This document shows positions 1 through 7,045 of a stretch of DNA of 40,780 nucleotides, in pieces. Origin of the DNA: Lactobacillus rodentium. Lineage in GTDB: Bacteria; Bacillota; Bacilli; Lactobacillales; Lactobacillaceae. The notes below the pieces were generated by a model that saw nothing but the letters and a program-made list of their open reading frames with translations, did not search any database and had not been told where the DNA came from. Position 1 is the stretch's first letter, and every line of letters starts with the position of its first letter. Made by a program: the position numbers and the translations under genes. The stretch lies in the NCBI RefSeq assembly GCF_003423665.1, contig NZ_BFBY01000012.1, forward strand, positions 1 to 40,780, written 5' to 3'.

Positions 1-1
1 C

Positions 2-229
2 CAGAGTATGTCTAGAAGAGGAAATTGTCATTACAATGCGGCTATGGAGAGCTTCTTCCATACTATGAAAGTTGAAATGTACTTTAATCAACATTATCAA
101 ACTAAAGAAAAGTTAATCAAAGCAATAAAGAAATACCTAAGATATTACAACTTTGAGAGAATTCGCCATACATTAAAAGGCAAGACTCCAATGGAATATT
201 GGAATCTTGCCTTAGAAAAATATATTTAA
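2..229 (+). CDS. IS3-family transposase OrfB, C-terminal part (5' end outside window)
   Basis: This is the C-terminal part of a DDE integrase-type transposase, which cuts and joins DNA during transposition. The reading frame is open to the window edge (codons CAG AGT precede the first ATG at 8), so the ATG at 8 is probably internal. The visible piece carries the family signature around the catalytic glutamate: asparagine, then AMESFF and a K-x-E pair. It then has the usual tail with YYNFERIRH and a KTPMEYW-like motif, typical of the rve domain end. No frameshift is seen in the visible part. In IS3 elements the full OrfB is normally made by a programmed frameshift from OrfA, which cannot be checked here. 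Confidence 0.85.
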   Translation, partial: QSMSRRGNCHYNAAMESFFHTMKVEMYFNQHYQTKEKLIKAIKKYLRYYNFERIRHTLKGKTPMEYWNLALEKYI

Positions 230-236
230 AACTAAC

Positions 237-260
237 GTCCAGTTTTAGGGGTTAGCTTCA
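237..260 (+). repeat. IS3-type right terminal inverted repeat
   Basis: The 24 bases after the transposase gene start GTCCAGTTTTAGGGG and end GTTAGCTTCA. This matches the general form of IS150-group right ends (TCCAnnTTTnGGGGnnnnnTCA). It defines the probable edge of the element. The partner repeat is outside the window. Confidence 0.65.
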
Positions 261-273
261 TGTCCTTTTATTA

Positions 274-891
274 TTACAATAAATGTAAATTAGTTTGTCC
301 GCCAAATTGACTTGCGGTATTAGCCAAATCATCTTCATGTAAGACAATATCAACATCGTCTTCCGTTACTTTACCCTCAATACGATAATTACAATTAGCA
401 TGATCATAATCATAAAATAATGTAGTTGGGGTAGTTTGAACATTAAATTTTTTGGCCAATTGTGAATCCTTATTCATTGAAAAGAGAACGTATTTTGACA
501 TTCTGGTCTCTTCAAATGCAGAAGGATTTATACTATATTTTTGCAAAAATTCGTTGACTAAATCCTTTGAGTATTTTTTATCGTTTTCATTAACAGCAGT
601 CTGCAAATCGAAAATAAATTTTCTCGCAGTCTTGTTACCCTTAATTAGCTTTACTGCATGATAGTCTTTAATAGCATTAAAGGTACGGCGACTAAATTTG
701 TTAAACAAATTTAAATCGCAAGTCGGCAAATTCCGCGCTAGAAGATCATTGCGTATGGTAGTCATATTTGCCATTGGAATAAAATGATAGTCGACCTTTT
801 TCTGTGAATCATCAATACCATTAAATATTGCTTTTTCATTTTGATAGCAATTAATACCTAAAGGATTCATAAAGAAGAAGATTTCAAACAT
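274..891 (-). CDS. spxH: DsbA-like adaptor protein SpxH (YjbH) family
   Basis: The 205-residue protein is a thioredoxin-fold member of the DsbA/YjbH family. In Bacillus subtilis YjbH (SpxH) delivers the redox regulator Spx to the ClpXP protease. Assignment rests on the N-terminal strand followed by NPLGINCY, at the place where YjbH has DPLCPECW, on the late TTPT cis-proline motif, and above all on position: CYTH gene, relQ, nadK and a rluA-type gene follow as in the B. subtilis yjbH-yjbO region. The first cysteine of the CxxC pair is replaced by Gly12 and only Cys15 is kept, so it cannot act as a normal dithiol oxidoreductase. That fits an adaptor role. The ATG at 891 is preceded on the minus strand by GGAGG. 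Spx itself is not in the window, so the function is inferred. Confidence 0.75.
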   Translation of the reverse strand: MFEIFFFMNPLGINCYQNEKAIFNGIDDSQKKVDYHFIPMANMTTIRNDLLARNLPTCDLNLFNKFSRRTFNAIKDYHAVKLIKGNKTARKFIFDLQTAVNENDKKYSKDLVNEFLQKYSINPSAFEETRMSKYVLFSMNKDSQLAKKFNVQTTPTTLFYDYDHANCNYRIEGKVTEDDVDIVLHEDDLANTASQFGGQTNLHLL

Positions 892-954
892 ATCTTTTCC
901 TCCATATGTTCTTCCACGATATAATCTACTTAATACTCTATCAGATTTTTAGTC

Positions 955-978
955 AAAAATAAACCTAAACGGCTTATT
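955..978 (-). terminator. Probable terminator of the CYTH gene
   Basis: On the minus strand an 8-bp stem (AATAAGCC with GGTTTATT, one G-U pair) with loop GTTTA is followed by a run of T. The hairpin includes the TAA stop codon of the CYTH gene. It is AT-rich and moderate in strength, and would separate the CYTH gene from spxH downstream. Confidence 0.5.
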
Positions 979-1597
979 TGGCATGACTATAGGCACGCTG
1001 AACTTTATTTTGATTAGTATTTTCTGGTGTAGATTTAAAATCAAATTGTTTTTCTAATTCATTGAGAACCTTCTTTATTAGTTGTGGATCATCATTTTCA
1101 ATTTCTAATTCAAAATCAGTAAAACCATCTTCATAGATTGTCATATCTAATGTAAGATCACAATTATCAGGACCAGGTGCAATAATTCGGCGAGTTTTGC
1201 TCCAAGTGCGTAATTCTAAATCATTAGCAATATCTTTACCAAAATGTTCAAGTAAATATTTTTCTACATCTCCACCAAAGCTAAAGTGTTCACCACGTTG
1301 AGCTGCATTTACCATTTGTTCTCCTTGGGCAAGAGAAAGGAGATCATTTATTTCGACTACTTCATGATAAGTATTTTGTTGTGGTTTTTCTTCTTTTGCT
1401 TTTAATGTTTGTTCAGCGCGGTCAACGTAAATTCTAATGCGAACACTAGCATCGTTATTAGCCAAGTCTAAACTTGGGGTATCAAAATAAAAATTTTGTT
1501 GATTATAATCTGAACGAGAAGCAAATTTGGCTCTCATTTTTTCATATGTTCCTTGATCAATCAAAGTTTTTGATTCTATTTCAATATTTTTTGACAT
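974..1597 (-). CDS. CYTH domain protein (YjbK-like)
   Basis: This 207-residue protein belongs to the CYTH superfamily, whose members bind triphosphate-containing ligands and divalent metal in a tunnel-shaped barrel. The diagnostic ExExK motif is at residues 6-10 (EIESK). Further charged pairs typical of the fold follow, such as RIRIY, KAKEEK and DFELEIE. The start chosen is the ATG at 1595-1597 because GGAGG lies 8 bases before it; an in-frame start 21 bases upstream has no such site. It faces away from relQ. Family members include inorganic triphosphatases and thiamine-triphosphatase-like enzymes, but the substrate of the YjbK group is not established. Its constant neighbourhood with relQ suggests a link to (p)ppGpp or polyphosphate metabolism, which is inference only. 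Confidence 0.85.
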   Translation of the reverse strand: MSKNIEIESKTLIDQGTYEKMRAKFASRSDYNQQNFYFDTPSLDLANNDASVRIRIYVDRAEQTLKAKEEKPQQNTYHEVVEINDLLSLAQGEQMVNAAQRGEHFSFGGDVEKYLLEHFGKDIANDLELRTWSKTRRIIAPGPDNCDLTLDMTIYEDGFTDFELEIENDDPQLIKKVLNELEKQFDFKSTPENTNQNKVQRAYSHAK

Positions 1598-1648
1598 AAT
1601 TTTAACCTCCAAAGTCAAAACATCTTCTTCAATATGTCTTCCTCTATA

Positions 1649-1657
1649 TGTTAGAAT
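1649..1657 (+). promoter_or_regulatory. Predicted extended -10 promoter of relQ-nadK-rluD
   Basis: TGTTAGAAT is an extended -10 element (TGn plus TAGAAT) lying 32 bases before the relQ start. No good -35 hexamer was seen 17 bases upstream, as is common with extended -10 promoters. Transcription would begin near 1664. Confidence 0.45.
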
Positions 1658-1688
1658 AATTTTGGCAAAAACGGAAAGGATATAACTG

Positions 1689-2315
1689 ATGAAAGATTGG
1701 GATACATTTCTCTGGCCGTATAATGAAGCTGTTTCAGAATTAAAAGTTAAGTTTCGTTCATTGAGACAAAGTTTTTTGAATAAAGGTGAACATTCACCTA
1801 TTGAATTTGTGGTTGGCCGAGTAAAAACTGTAGATTCAATTAAAGAAAAAATGGAAAGACGCGTTATTGCGCCTGAAGTAATTGAAACAGATATGCAAGA
1901 TATTGCTGGTATTAGAATTATGTGTCAATTTGTGGATGATATTTACAAGGTGGTAGATTTAATTCATGAACGACAAGATATGCAAGTTGTCGAAGAACGG
2001 GATTACATCAAAAATGCAAAACCTTCTGGATACCGTTCATATCACATGGTTATAGAATACACAGTTTATTTGCCAGAAGGTCCCAAAAAAATTATTGCAG
2101 AAATTCAAATTAGAACTTTAGCGATGAATTTTTGGGCTACGGTCGAACATACTTTAAATTATAAGTATCAAGGTGAGTATCCTGAAGATATATCTGAAAG
2201 ATTAAAAACAACTGCTGAAGCTGCTTATAAACTTGATGAAGAAATGTCGTCAATCAAAGATGAAGTTCAAGAAGCACAAAAAATATTTACTAAAACAAAG
2301 GGAAAAGAGCACTAA
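1689..2315 (+). CDS. relQ: Small alarmone synthetase RelQ (GTP pyrophosphokinase)
   Basis: RelQ (YjbM) transfers pyrophosphate from ATP to GDP or GTP, making (p)ppGpp without a hydrolase domain. The 208-residue length suits a single-domain small alarmone synthetase. Visible RelA/SpoT synthetase motifs are DIAGIRIMCQF near residue 77, KPSGYRSYHMVIEY near 113 and EIQIRTLAMNFWATVEH near 138. An alpha-helical C-terminal tail rich in Glu and Lys follows, the part that helps form the RelQ tetramer in studied homologues. A GGAAAGGAT ribosome site precedes the ATG. The stop codon overlaps the start of nadK by one base, so the two are probably translationally coupled. Both enzymes act on nucleotide pools. 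Confidence 0.93.
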   Translation: MKDWDTFLWPYNEAVSELKVKFRSLRQSFLNKGEHSPIEFVVGRVKTVDSIKEKMERRVIAPEVIETDMQDIAGIRIMCQFVDDIYKVVDLIHERQDMQVVEERDYIKNAKPSGYRSYHMVIEYTVYLPEGPKKIIAEIQIRTLAMNFWATVEHTLNYKYQGEYPEDISERLKTTAEAAYKLDEEMSSIKDEVQEAQKIFTKTKGKEH

Positions 2316-3124
2316 TGAAAGTTGCAATTGTAAATAATGATCGGGTTGAAACACAAGCTGTAGTTAAAAATCTAGAAAAATTACTTGCTAGTAAAAAAAT
2401 TGAAATTGATGAAGAAAATCCAGATGTCATAATTAGTGTTGGTGGTGATGGAACTTTAATCTCTGCCTTTCATAAATATGTAAATATCATAGATCAGGTG
2501 CGTTTTATTGGCGTTCACACTGGTCACTTAGGTTTTTATACTGATTGGCGCAATTATGAATTAGGAAAGTTAGTTGATAACTTAACTAAAAAGCAACCAT
2601 CTACTTCTTCTTATCCTTTACTTGAATTAGTAGTTACACGAAAAGATAAGAGCAAGAAAAAAATACTAGCTTTAAATGAAGCAACTATTAAACGAGTTTC
2701 TAAAACTCTTACTGCCGATGTGTTTATTCGTGACCAATTTTTTGAAAGTTTTAAGGGAGATGGATTATGTGTATCAACTCCTACTGGGTCAACAGCTTAT
2801 AGTAAATCACTTGGGGGTGCGGTAATTCACCCACGGTTAAAAGCACTTCAAATGACAGAAATTGCATCTATTAATAATCGAATTTTTAGAACACTTTCAT
2901 CCCCAATTGTAATTTCACCTGATGAATGGATAACTATTAAACCGGCTGAAGCCCATCATGATGATTATGTGGTAACTTATGATGGATATAGTATTCGTGG
3001 TAAAGATATCAAAAAAATCGAGTATCGTATTTCCCAGCATGTAATTCGTTTTGATAAATATCAACATACTCATTTTTGGAATCGAGTAGAGGATGCCTTT
3101 ATTGGTCATGATCGAGAAGTATAA
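2315..3124 (+). CDS. nadK: NAD kinase
   Basis: NAD kinase (PpnK, YjbN) phosphorylates NAD to NADP and so sets the supply of NADPH. The 269-residue length matches Gram-positive NadK. The ATP-binding GGDGT motif is near residue 43, preceded by VIISV. The NE pair follows in ALNEATIKR, and PTGSTAYSKSLGGA near residue 160 is the conserved substrate-binding segment. It starts within the stop codon of relQ (TAATG) and its own TAA overlaps the ATG of the next gene in the same way. This tight chain relQ-nadK-rluD is conserved in Firmicutes. No unusual residue was seen. Confidence 0.95.
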   Translation: MKVAIVNNDRVETQAVVKNLEKLLASKKIEIDEENPDVIISVGGDGTLISAFHKYVNIIDQVRFIGVHTGHLGFYTDWRNYELGKLVDNLTKKQPSTSSYPLLELVVTRKDKSKKKILALNEATIKRVSKTLTADVFIRDQFFESFKGDGLCVSTPTGSTAYSKSLGGAVIHPRLKALQMTEIASINNRIFRTLSSPIVISPDEWITIKPAEAHHDDYVVTYDGYSIRGKDIKKIEYRISQHVIRFDKYQHTHFWNRVEDAFIGHDREV

Positions 3125-4020
3125 TGCAATATTTTAAATTGATTTTTAAACAAAAAACTCCCCAACAATTGGGGCGTTTTTTAATGAAAAATGGATTTTC
3201 CCATCGAGCACTTACTAATAGTCGGCATCATGGAGGTATGATGCTTGTTAATCATAAACGTCGCTATAGTAAATATTTGCTGCATGAGGGAGATGAAGTG
3301 ATTTTTATTGTGGGGCGTGAGAAAGAGAATAAATGGTTAAAAGCCTCTTATAATCCAATTAATATTGTACTGGAAGAAAAAGACTATTTAATTTTGAATA
3401 AACCAGCCGGAGTTTTATCTATTCCGTCACGTTATGAAGATAGTGACGCTTTGGTAAATCGCTTATTAGGGTATTTTGACCAAAAAAATATTGATATTAA
3501 ACCTCATGTGATTACTCGCTTAGATCGTGATACTTCAGGGTTAGTATTAATTGGCAAAAATGCAATTGCTCACGCGCGTTTTAGTGAATTAGGAAAAGAC
3601 AGTTTAATTAAAAAGTATCATGCCATTGTTCATGGAAATTTTGCGGAAAATGAGTTGAAAGGTATCATCGATGCCCCGATAGGGAAAAAAGATAATAGTA
3701 CTAAGCATTATGTTTTGGCTAATGGAAAAGCATCACGAACTAAATATCGGGTCCTAGATCAAACTAAAGGTGCTTCTTTAGTAGAATTACAATTATTTAC
3801 TGGACGTACACATCAAATTAGAGTACATATGAACTATCTTGGACATCCACTTTATGGTGATCATCTTTATGGTGTAGAGGATAATTTTGCTCGTCAAGCC
3901 TTGAACTGTTTCTTTTTAAGTTATGATGATCCGTTTTCAAATCAAAAAAAAGAGATAAAAATTCCTGAACCCGCAGATATGAAAAAATTATGGAAACAAC
4001 TAAAAAATCCATCATGTTAA
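3124..4020 (+). CDS. RluA/RluD-family 23S rRNA pseudouridine synthase
   Basis: This enzyme converts uridine to pseudouridine in RNA, probably in 23S rRNA. The family signature RLDRDTSG lies near residues 132-139 and contains the catalytic aspartate. It is followed by KKYHAIVHG and the C-terminal TGRTHQIRVHMNYLGHPLYGD block. The N-terminal 60 residues resemble the short S4-like region of RluD-type enzymes (FLMKNGFSHRAL). At 298 residues it has the usual length. It is the YjbO-position gene, overlapping nadK by one base. Oddly, a terminator-like hairpin lies inside its first 20 codons (3152-3182). A downstream ATG at 3184 would avoid it, but the residues before that ATG look like family sequence, so the start at 3124 is preferred. 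The exact target uridine is unknown. Confidence 0.88.
   Translation: MQYFKLIFKQKTPQQLGRFLMKNGFSHRALTNSRHHGGMMLVNHKRRYSKYLLHEGDEVIFIVGREKENKWLKASYNPINIVLEEKDYLILNKPAGVLSIPSRYEDSDALVNRLLGYFDQKNIDIKPHVITRLDRDTSGLVLIGKNAIAHARFSELGKDSLIKKYHAIVHGNFAENELKGIIDAPIGKKDNSTKHYVLANGKASRTKYRVLDQTKGASLVELQLFTGRTHQIRVHMNYLGHPLYGDHLYGVEDNFARQALNCFFLSYDDPFSNQKKEIKIPEPADMKKLWKQLKNPSC
3152..3182 (+). terminator. Intragenic terminator-like hairpin at the 5' end of the rluD-type gene
   Basis: The left arm AAAAAAC-T-CCCCAA (3152-3165) pairs with TTGGGG-C-GTTTTTT (3169-3182) around a CAA loop. Thirteen pairs form, with one internal T/C mismatch. The core is GC-rich for this genome and the hairpin ends in six T, so it has every feature of an intrinsic terminator and is nearly symmetrical on both strands. 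It begins 28 bases after the ATG of the gene, in frame with coding sequence. Whether it stops transcription, and how translation affects it, is unknown. Confidence 0.6.
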
Positions 4021-4038
4021 TTACATGATGGATTTTTT
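4002..4038. terminator. Bidirectional terminator between the rluD-type gene and the lactonase gene
   Basis: A perfect 16-bp inverted repeat (AAAAAATCCATCATGT and its complement at 4023-4038) flanks a 5-base loop, with A and T runs on the outer sides. The TAA stop of the rightward gene is in the loop. It serves two convergent genes, since the leftward lactonase gene ends at 4048. Confidence 0.9.
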
Positions 4039-4047
4039 GTAGGTATT

Positions 4048-5064
4048 TTAAAGAAATTGAACACAAGTAGCTTCAGGAACATAGATATCTTTTTGAAGCA
4101 CGGTTAAGGTGCCAGTATCTGAGTTACGGCGATATAGAGTAGCATTATTAGTCGTCTGATTAGCTACTACTACAAAATCTTGATGGGTATCCCAGTTAAA
4201 ATCTCTTGGGAAGGAACCAAAGGTTGAAATTCTTTGAACAAGTTCTAATTTTTGAGTTGGCAAAACTTTGAAAACAACTAATGTATCTTCACCACGATTA
4301 GATGCATATAAAAATTTGCCATCGTTTGATAAACGAATTGCAGCCGCTCCATTTTTATCAGTAAAACTGTTAGATATGGTTTTATAGGTACCAATATTAT
4401 TAAAGGACCAATCTGTCTCGTTTAAATTCACGACATTAATTTGACTCGATAGTTCGCCAATAATGTACATTGTTTTGCCATTAGGTGAAAAAGACAGATG
4501 ACGAGGACCGAATCCCTTTTCCAATTGATAACCAGCTAGATGGATTAAAGTGCCATTTTGTAATTCGTAAAAATCAACTGTATCGGTTCCTAAGTCACAA
4601 GAAACTAAATGTCCACCAGGTGTACGATCAAAAAAGTGTGGATGAGCAGTATCTTGTTCTGGACGAGGACCGTGTCCGGTATGTTTAGTTTCAGTAATAA
4701 AGGTTAATTTTCCTTTGTTATTATACTGAAAGACACTGAGGGTTCCTAAGTGATAATTAGCTGTATAAATAAGTTGATTGTCCTCATCTAGACCAATATA
4801 AGCGGGTGCAGCTCCCTTATGAAAATATAAATCTTGTTGTTCATATTGATTATTTTTCTTTAAATAAGTTGCAATACCAGCTTGATCACCTTTTTGAGCA
4901 ATTGTGATAAGTAAATCTTTGGTTACTCGAAAATATGATGGCCTATCTACAGTAATAATATTTTTGATATTTTGAAGTTGAGGTGAAGAGTCATTGGTTT
5001 TTAAATTACCTGCGTATATTCCCTTTGAAGCATTATTAGTATAACCACCTAGTAAAACTTTCAT
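4048..5064 (-). CDS. Lactonase-family beta-propeller protein (6-phosphogluconolactonase-like)
   Basis: The 338-residue protein is a seven-bladed beta-propeller of the lactonase family (Pfam lactonase, PF10282). Members include E. coli Pgl (YbhE) and B. subtilis YkgB, proposed to hydrolyse 6-phosphoglucono-1,5-lactone in the oxidative pentose phosphate pathway. Supporting segments are the N-terminal LLGGYT, the repeated blades such as GPRPEQDTAHPHFF, GFGPRHLSFSPNGKTMYII, and AAAIRLSNDGKFLYASNRGEDTLVVF, and a near-terminal NWDTHQDFVVVANQ. There is no signal peptide, so it is probably cytosolic. The ribosome site before the ATG is weak (GAAAGAAGC). It is transcribed toward the relQ operon. Substrate is inferred from the family and the enzyme could act on another sugar lactone. 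Confidence 0.8.
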   Translation of the reverse strand: MKVLLGGYTNNASKGIYAGNLKTNDSSPQLQNIKNIITVDRPSYFRVTKDLLITIAQKGDQAGIATYLKKNNQYEQQDLYFHKGAAPAYIGLDEDNQLIYTANYHLGTLSVFQYNNKGKLTFITETKHTGHGPRPEQDTAHPHFFDRTPGGHLVSCDLGTDTVDFYELQNGTLIHLAGYQLEKGFGPRHLSFSPNGKTMYIIGELSSQINVVNLNETDWSFNNIGTYKTISNSFTDKNGAAAIRLSNDGKFLYASNRGEDTLVVFKVLPTQKLELVQRISTFGSFPRDFNWDTHQDFVVVANQTTNNATLYRRNSDTGTLTVLQKDIYVPEATCVQFL

Positions 5065-5165
5065 GAAATCGCTTCTTTCTATTTTTACAATTTATTAGCA
5101 GTATAGCATAAAGAAGGCTTTAGAGATTATTACCGCCAGAAGCAGAATACTAAAAATTAGGTTTA

Positions 5166-5174
5166 TGGTAAAAT
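5166..5174 (+). promoter_or_regulatory. Predicted extended -10 promoter of the AI-2E family gene
   Basis: TGGTAAAAT fits TGn plus TAAAAT and lies 46 bases before the start codon. No convincing -35 hexamer was found. It sits in the divergent gap between the lactonase and AI-2E family genes. Confidence 0.4.
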
Positions 5175-5219
5175 TTATACAGATATTAGAAATTAAGCAA
5201 GATATGGAAGATTTAACTA

Positions 5220-6407
5220 ATGGAAACTAAAAAAAATAAAGAGCAATACAAAAATAATGTATTTGTAAAATGGTTTTTAAATAATCGTTTAAGTATAGCT
5301 CTATTAAATATTCTCTTACTATTTTTGATTCTTTTAGTATTTAATAAAATATCATTTATTTTAAATCCAGTATGGACATTTTTTAATGCAATTTTGCCAC
5401 CGCTTTTAGTAGCATCAATTCAATTTTATTTGATGAACCCTATAGTAGATTTTCTTGAAAAGAAATGGCATATTCCACGGATAATTACTATAATTTTGCT
5501 GTTTTTAATTGTGATAGGTTTAATTATCTGGATTATTGCAATTTTAGTTCCAATTGTGCAAAGACAAACTACATCATTAATTAATAATTGGCCTGATTAT
5601 TGGAAAGAAGCACAAAAAAGTTTTAATCATATGATTCGGGATCCCCGTCTTAGTGGCGTCCGTAGTAATATTAATGATGCGATTGCAAATGCTCAAAGTA
5701 AGTTATTTACAACTAGTAAAGATAGTATTGATATTGCGGTAGCTAATGTAACTAATGCAGTAAATGTTATCACTATGATTGTAATGACTTTATTAACGGC
5801 TCCATTTGTTTTATTTATCATGTTAAAAGATGGACATAAATTTAAACCTTATTTAGCCCAATTTGCTCCTCAACGCTTACAAAAAAGTTTTGCTAGCTTG
5901 CTTCATGATATTAATAATGCGATAGCATCATATATTCGAGGTCAAATCACTGTCGCATTTTGGGTTGGAGTAATGTTTAGTATTGGTTACTCAATAATTG
6001 GGTTACGTTATGGCATTACACTAGCTGTTTTAGCTGGTTTTCTTAATTTAATTCCTTATTTTGGTACTTTTATTGCCCTTATTCCCGCATTAATAATTGG
6101 AATCATGACATCACCATTGATGTTGTTGAAAGTAATTATTGTTTTTGCCATTGAACAAACTATCGAAGGGCGACTTATTTCACCATTAGTTATGGGGAAT
6201 AAGATGAATATGAATCCAGTAACAACAATTTTACTTTTAATTGGTGCTAGTGCTGTTTCTGGTTTATGGGGAGTAATTTTTGCTATCCCTATTTATGCCG
6301 TAATTAAGATTATCCTAGTTCGACTATTTAATTATTATCGTGATATTTCTGTACTTTATAATGAAAAAGATAATTCGACTAGTGATAAAAAATCATTAGA
6401 AGAGTAA
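5220..6407 (+). CDS. AI-2E family transporter (PerM/YdbI-like membrane protein)
   Basis: This 395-residue polytopic membrane protein belongs to the AI-2E transporter family (PF01594). The family is named for E. coli TqsA but also contains sodium/proton antiporter-type members, so the substrate is not known. About seven or eight membrane segments are visible: two near the N terminus (around 26-46 and 55-75), a pair near 85-115, a pair from 180-200, and a C-terminal group after residue 240. A large soluble region spans about 120-180. The conserved patch LNLIPYFGTFIALIPA lies near 279-294 and the C-terminal tail is charged. It is followed by its own terminator. No partner gene points to a specific cargo. 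Confidence 0.85.
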   Translation: METKKNKEQYKNNVFVKWFLNNRLSIALLNILLLFLILLVFNKISFILNPVWTFFNAILPPLLVASIQFYLMNPIVDFLEKKWHIPRIITIILLFLIVIGLIIWIIAILVPIVQRQTTSLINNWPDYWKEAQKSFNHMIRDPRLSGVRSNINDAIANAQSKLFTTSKDSIDIAVANVTNAVNVITMIVMTLLTAPFVLFIMLKDGHKFKPYLAQFAPQRLQKSFASLLHDINNAIASYIRGQITVAFWVGVMFSIGYSIIGLRYGITLAVLAGFLNLIPYFGTFIALIPALIIGIMTSPLMLLKVIIVFAIEQTIEGRLISPLVMGNKMNMNPVTTILLLIGASAVSGLWGVIFAIPIYAVIKIILVRLFNYYRDISVLYNEKDNSTSDKKSLEE

Positions 6408-6426
6408 AATTGTAATAGACAAATCA

Positions 6427-6463
6427 ACGTGGTACTTGATTATTCCAAGTGCTACGTTTTTTT
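6427..6463 (+). terminator. Terminator directly before the trmL ribosome binding site
   Basis: ACGTGGTACTTG (6427-6438) pairs with CAAGTGCTACGT (6446-6457) in a 12-bp stem with two G-U pairs and a 7-base loop, followed by seven T. The GAGGAG ribosome site of trmL starts about four bases after the T run, leaving no room for a promoter between terminator and gene. Confidence 0.85.
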
Positions 6464-6478
6464 ACGAGGAGAGGCTTT

Positions 6479-7045
6479 ATGACTAATCATGTAGTTTTAT
6501 TTGAACCAGTGATGCCAGCCAATACTGGTAATATCGCACGTACTTGTGCCGGTACTGATACGGTACTAGATTTAATTGAACCACTAGGTTTTCAAATTGA
6601 TAATAAAAAAATGAAGCGGGCTGGTTTGGATTATTGGGATAAGGTAGATATTCATTTACATGATGATCTTGATGCGTTTCTTAATACCTTGGGTCCTAAT
6701 GATGAAATGTATTTAATTTCAAAATTTTCATCAAAAAATTATGCTCAAGTTGATTATACCAATCCAAATAAAAATTATTATTTTGTATTTGGAAAAGAGA
6801 CGACAGGCCTACCAGAAACTTTTATGCGTGAATATTATGATCGCAATTTAAGAATTCCGATGTCTGATAAAATTCGTTGTTATAACTTATCTAACTCTGT
6901 AGCGATGGTGCTTCTAGAGGCACTTAGACAACAAGGATTTCCAGATTTAGAAACTTCCCATCATTATGAAAATGATAAATTAAAGGATGATTATAATCGT
7001 CCTGAACGTTATGAACGGAATTTAGGAGAAAATAATGGAAATTAA
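6479..7045 (+). CDS. trmL: tRNA (cytidine(34)-2'-O)-methyltransferase TrmL
   Basis: TrmL is a SPOUT-class methyltransferase that 2'-O-methylates the wobble nucleotide C34 (or cmnm5U34) of tRNA-Leu using S-adenosylmethionine. The start at 6479 (protein begins MTNHVVLFEP) is chosen because GAGGAG lies seven bases upstream; a longer frame from 6449 would run through the terminator hairpin. Length is 188 residues against about 155-180 in the family. Motifs are VMPANTGNIARTC near residue 10, FGKETTGLPE near 103 and RCYNLSNSVAMVLLEALRQ near 131, which form the trefoil knot and cofactor site. The last 20 residues are a charged extension. It overlaps the DUF1149 gene by 11 bases. Confidence 0.92.
   Translation: MTNHVVLFEPVMPANTGNIARTCAGTDTVLDLIEPLGFQIDNKKMKRAGLDYWDKVDIHLHDDLDAFLNTLGPNDEMYLISKFSSKNYAQVDYTNPNKNYYFVFGKETTGLPETFMREYYDRNLRIPMSDKIRCYNLSNSVAMVLLEALRQQGFPDLETSHHYENDKLKDDYNRPERYERNLGENNGN

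Larger units (their letters stand above)
1..260 (+). mobile_element. 3' end of an IS3-family insertion sequence (IS150-like)
   Basis: The window opens inside an insertion sequence. It contains the last part of an orfB-type DDE transposase and then a terminal inverted repeat at 237-260 whose end, TTAGGGGTTAGCTTCA, resembles the right end of IS3-family elements of the IS150 group. The left part of the element lies outside the window, so completeness, the target-site duplication and activity cannot be judged. The element ends 14 bases before the stop codon of the leftward spxH gene, so it lies immediately downstream of spxH. Confidence 0.8.

Noticed and set aside
880-920. LexA-like half site (GAACATATG on the minus strand) before spxH
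   Set aside because: Only the left half matches; the right half is the GGAGG ribosome site. LexA needs both halves, so it is not called.
5060-5077. cre-like sequence TGAAATCGCTT at the lactonase start codon
   Set aside because: The left half matches but the right half fails at three positions, and it overlaps the start codon; too weak to call.
6449-6478. Upstream extension of trmL
   Set aside because: The extra residues would be read through the terminator hairpin and lack a ribosome site; the ATG at 6479 follows GAGGAG.
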